DNA of 64,000 bases from Pagrus major (taxonomy: Eukaryota; Chordata; Actinopteri; Spariformes; Sparidae), in the NCBI RefSeq assembly GCF_040436345.1, contig NC_133216.1:19642792-19706791 (forward strand), in the 5' to 3' direction. Both the position numbers and the translations under genes were made by a program. A model generated the notes under the pieces. The model had not been told where the DNA came from. It ran no database searches and saw nothing but the letters and a program-made list of their open reading frames with translations. Positions within the stretch are counted from its first letter, which is position 1. The number at the start of each line of letters is the position of its first letter. Shown in pieces: positions 61,060 to 64,000 of this stretch.

Positions 61060-61990
61060 AAGTCAAGTCACGTAAATTACATCTATATATTTATATATTA
61101 TAGAGCTTTACAAGCTGTCCTTAGACCCTCGATTCAAATAAGGAAAAACTCCACGAAACGACCCTTTAACAGGAAGGAAATGGAAGAAACCTCGGGGAGA
61201 GCAACAGAGGAAGGATCCCTCTCACAGGACAGACAAATGACAGTATATTACAAATTATGATAACAAAAAATACTGTTACATGCCAACTGTAAAACATTAG
61301 TGAAGAAAGTGGATCTAGGAGGACGTTGAGGAACCTCACGTGTCTCCAGATAGGTAGGACCTGAGCCACATGACCTCATTTAGAGACCTAGAGACTCTAA
61401 ACAGACCTGGAGAGAGGACAAGCCACACAAACTAGAAAAAAGGCAAGCACAGCCTTGAGACAGACAGACAGAGAGAGAGAGAGAGAGAGAAACTCCTTGG
61501 GAGCAAATCCAGATCCAAACATCACCGACAGCCAAGAAAGAGAGAGAGAGAGAGAGAGGTCCCAGGACGGTCCAGCAAAGAGAAGCCTGGGTGAAAATAG
61601 AGGAGAGGGAGGAGCAAACCAGGGAGATGGAGAGAGAGACCACACAGCTTGGCAGCTTGTGGAAAACAAAACCAAACACAACAGAAGGTTAGAGAAATGC
61701 AGTGGTTGTTGGAAAGTTGGACGTTTGTTAATTTCTCGTCAGCAGCATAGATTCACTGAGAGAGTGAGACTGATCCGCTGGTAGGATAGTGGTCACAGGA
61801 GCAAGGCCTGATGTATAAAGAATTAGCACTAAAAGGAAGTTAAGACATAAAGATGAGTTTTTAGCTCAGATTTAAAGGACTCAACAAGGAAAAAAGAGTA
61901 ACGTCAAAGGACGGAAAAGGTTCTGCAGTCACCCGACTGTTGAGGAAATTACAAGATATGTAGATGGGACATGAATTAAAGGATAACCAT
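61060..61990. repeat. Interspersed repeat with AAGGAAAAACTCC block
   Basis: AAGGAAAAACTCCACGAAAC, GAAATGGAAGAAACCTCGGG and GAGGAAGGATCCCTCTCACA form a block found all over fish genomes. GA microsatellites (61467–61490, 61539–61558) and the sentence-like tail at about 61850–61880 follow. Borders are approximate. Confidence 0.5.
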
Positions 61991-61998
61991 GCCATTAA

Positions 61999-62308
61999 AG
62001 GTGCAATGTGTAAGAACTGGCAACCTGTCACATTCGTACTCAAATCAAAAAGGAGTCAGCATAACACTCCAGTAAGCACTTACTGCTGCTAACTGTAGCT
62101 GTCGGTAGCTCATTAGCTTAGTTAGCTGTGCAGCTAACCGTCTAGCACAGGGGTTTTGGACCAAGACGTGCAGGGGCTAGCTGGTTAGCATACTTCAGTA
62201 AATATCAACACAATACACAAACATCATAAGTGTTTTTTTCTTCAAATTATGTTGATACTTTTAGTTATTTCTTAATGTTTTCAACTAAAATTCTTACATA
62301 TTGCACCT
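61999..62308. mobile_element. TTAA-flanked MITE (family AGGTGCAATATGTAAGAA), copy 3
   Basis: It begins AGGTGCAATGTGTAAGAA after TTAA (61995–61998) and ends TTCTTACATATTGCACCT before TTAA (62309–62312). This is the best-kept copy. The TTAA flanks are those expected for a piggyBac-like target site. Confidence 0.7.
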
Positions 62309-63022
62309 TTAAAGTGTAAAATGACCTTCCAGAAGAGCTTCAATGCTCTTTGGTATCAATTCTCTGAGTGTCTGAAAGTCGGTGTTTGGATGATAGTGGC
62401 AGAGAGCACTGTGTATAATGTTGGTCCAAACTTTTCTATATGTTCTGCTCACTTCGAAAGCCATACATCATATGAGTCACATCATTACCATCCTCATCAT
62501 ACCACTGTGTATGGATGCATCTGTATTGTTTTGTTTTTCCTTTATTTTGTCTGGAAATAAGATCGAATCACCATCATACATCATTTTAGTTACTGTACTA
62601 TCTTTTTTCCACATGAGCTCAGTGTCTGCTGATGACGTCTCTAACTTAAAAATACTTTTGGAAAAATTGTCCTCAGACTGGATTCTTGGCCATCTAGTCT
62701 CAGGTTGGGTAATAATGAGTCAGCACTGGAGCGACCAAGGTGCACAGTGCACAATCATCAGTCTCCTGGCCAAACATAGCACTAATGACCAGCTCCCACA
62801 TTGTGAACCTCTCCAACTTTTCACTCACTGCCTCTTTCAGTCACCTACCCCCCCCCCCCCCCCTCCCTCTCTTTGTCTCACTCTAACTCGCTCTGCCATG
62901 CCTCCACAGTGCACTACTTAAACAAATTACACTCTATCTCTATCTCTGCGAGCAGGCGAGCGTGCTCTGCAGAGTCAGACGTGTCGGTGTGAGTGGAAGC
63001 CTCCGGGACGTACTGCTTCAAA

Positions 63023-63104
63023 ATGAGAAAAGAGAGCAGGTTACTCAAGTGGATCTTTTGGATTGTAGTTGTGACAGCTTTGTTCCTGCTGGGCTTCGTC
63101 ATAG
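63023..63104 (+). CDS. folh1: folh1/naalad2 coding exon 1
   Basis: This exon has 27 codons plus one base: cytosolic start and membrane anchor. The donor is ATAG|GTAAGA. Confidence 0.87.
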
Positions 63105-63662
63105 GTAAGATAAGATCAGTCAATAACCCACAAGTGATATCAACCTGTTTTTTAAAGTTAATTTTCTTTCTCAGTGCTGTTAATGTTGATTCCTGAAGGT
63201 GCGTTGTTTGTTTGTGTGTGTGTGTGTGTGTGTGTGAGCTCTAGTTTGTCACCACTCTGACACATTTCACACCCGTCTGCCAACGGCAGCTTAACACTCA
63301 CTGTCCACAACCACAACTCCATTTAAATAGGATCGCTAACATAATGGGAAGACTTTTTTAAGATCCAACACAACTGGGCAGTCAGCGACAAATAGATATT
63401 ATTTTTCCCGCTGCCTTGTTCGATTTGTGTTACTGTAATTTGTTCTTGGGAGAGGTCAGATTAATCGCATCATAAAGTCATGCAGTGGTAACAGTCTTCT
63501 TGAAATGACACTATTATTGTTGAGCTGACTTTGCTGTGTTTTTGTTGTAGGATGGTTTGCAAAGCCCACACAAACAAACACTGAGATCACCAGTGCTTCC
63601 AGCAAGTATCTGAGGGAGTTTCTGGATGAAATGCAGCCAAACAAGATCAGGGAGCATCTCAG
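63023..63662 (+). CDS. folh1: Glutamate carboxypeptidase II-like protein (folh1/naalad2), first two coding exons
   Basis: Type II membrane zinc peptidase that removes glutamate from N-acetyl-aspartyl-glutamate or folyl-polyglutamate outside the cell. Exons 63023–63104 and 63551–63662 join in frame to give 64 residues plus two bases: a short basic cytosolic start (MRKESRLLK), a signal-anchor helix (WIFWIVVVTALFLLGFVIGW), then FAKPTQT and YLREFLDEMQPNKIREHL. The last stretch aligns with human FOLH1 AFLDELKAENIKKFL better than with NAALAD2, but the two paralogues are hard to tell apart from this piece. A GTG further up (62993) is in frame, but the ATG at 63023 is the natural start. The protease-associated, peptidase and dimerisation domains lie beyond the window. 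Confidence 0.88.
63105..63550 (+). other. folh1 intron 1
   Basis: A 446-bp intron with a short GT run (63213–63237). Nothing else was recognised. The DNA from 63663 to the end is the start of intron 2. Confidence 0.8.
63551..63662 (+). CDS. folh1: folh1/naalad2 coding exon 2
   Basis: This exon runs from GWFAKP to EHL plus two bases. The acceptor is TTTTTGTTGTAG and the donor is CTCAG|GTAAAA, phase 2. No third exon is visible in the last 338 bp. Confidence 0.88.
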
Positions 63663-64000
63663 GTAAAAAGCCAGTCAACTCACTATACCAGTCCTGCTCA
63701 TCAGGTATCAAGTATTTCAAAGCAAATGGCGTGATAAAAACAGCGTTACTCATTCCAAGGGGGCTCAGCAGGGAAGAAAAACTACTTCAAAACTCAAGGG
63801 AGACTATCTTGGAAAGGAAGAAAGTTCATAACAGCTCAGGGACCAAACTTTTCACTTGCACAACAGCTCAATTCTTTCCATTGTGCTTCTACAGTATAAC
63901 TAACCTCAATCAACCTTAACTTCTGAAAACTTAACAGCGCACCAGTGTGCGAGTCTTTTCACGATCATGCTGCTTGTTCGAATCCACAAAACTTTCTTTG

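Larger units (their letters stand above)
57984..63022. other. nox4–folh1 head-to-head interval
   Basis: Both promoters should be here. It holds a CTG repeat (minus strand) in the presumed nox4 leader, CTCF-like motifs near 58427 and 58968, a dead Tc1 element, several repeats and a 16-base poly-C run (62848–62863). No coding exon was found. Confidence 0.6.

Noticed and set aside
62993..63022. N-terminal extension of the folh1-like protein
   Set aside because: The in-frame upstream start is GTG. The ATG at 63023 gives the usual short basic cytosolic start before the membrane anchor.

Overview
This is a vertebrate nuclear window, almost certainly from a teleost fish. Genes are split by GT–AG introns and coding density is low. 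There are many long TG/CA microsatellites and many copies of miniature-transposon families typical of fish genomes. The gene order grm5 (−) – tyr (+) – nox4 (−) – folh1/naalad2 (+) matches the order known around vertebrate tyrosinase (human 11q14). I see no bacterial, plasmid or phage content.

Layout. 1–7418: intron 3 of grm5, repeats only. 7419–8992: the first three coding exons of grm5 (metabotropic glutamate receptor 5), read leftwards; the gene leaves the window on the left. 8993–26180: grm5 5' region and intergenic DNA, with a CpG-richer stretch at about 13.7–16.3 kb that may hold the grm5 promoter, then a transposon-rich stretch. 26181–29881: complete five-exon tyr (tyrosinase, 540 aa). 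29882–33586: the tail-to-tail interval between tyr and nox4. 33587–57983: complete 18-exon nox4 (NADPH oxidase 4, 559 aa), whose introns carry two tRNA genes (Met-CAT, Asp-GTC) and many repeats. 57984–63022: the head-to-head interval between nox4 and folh1, with a nox4 CTG repeat, CTCF-like motifs and a dead Tc1 element. 63023–63662: the first two coding exons of a folh1/naalad2-type glutamate carboxypeptidase, which runs off the right end.

The four genes form a conserved neighbourhood and not a pathway: glutamate signalling (grm5), melanin synthesis (tyr), H2O2 production (nox4) and a membrane peptidase (folh1). All exon boundaries were placed by hand from GT/AG sites, reading phase and remembered family sequences; the reconstructed tyr and nox4 reading frames close exactly.

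The most notable points are: two extra introns and a glycine-rich insert in the grm5 ligand-binding domain; TG/CA microsatellites lying directly against one tyr and two nox4 splice sites; a shortened, acidic nox4 E-loop; tRNA genes inside a nox4 intron; and several nested or paired miniature transposons. I did not find a new multigene system.
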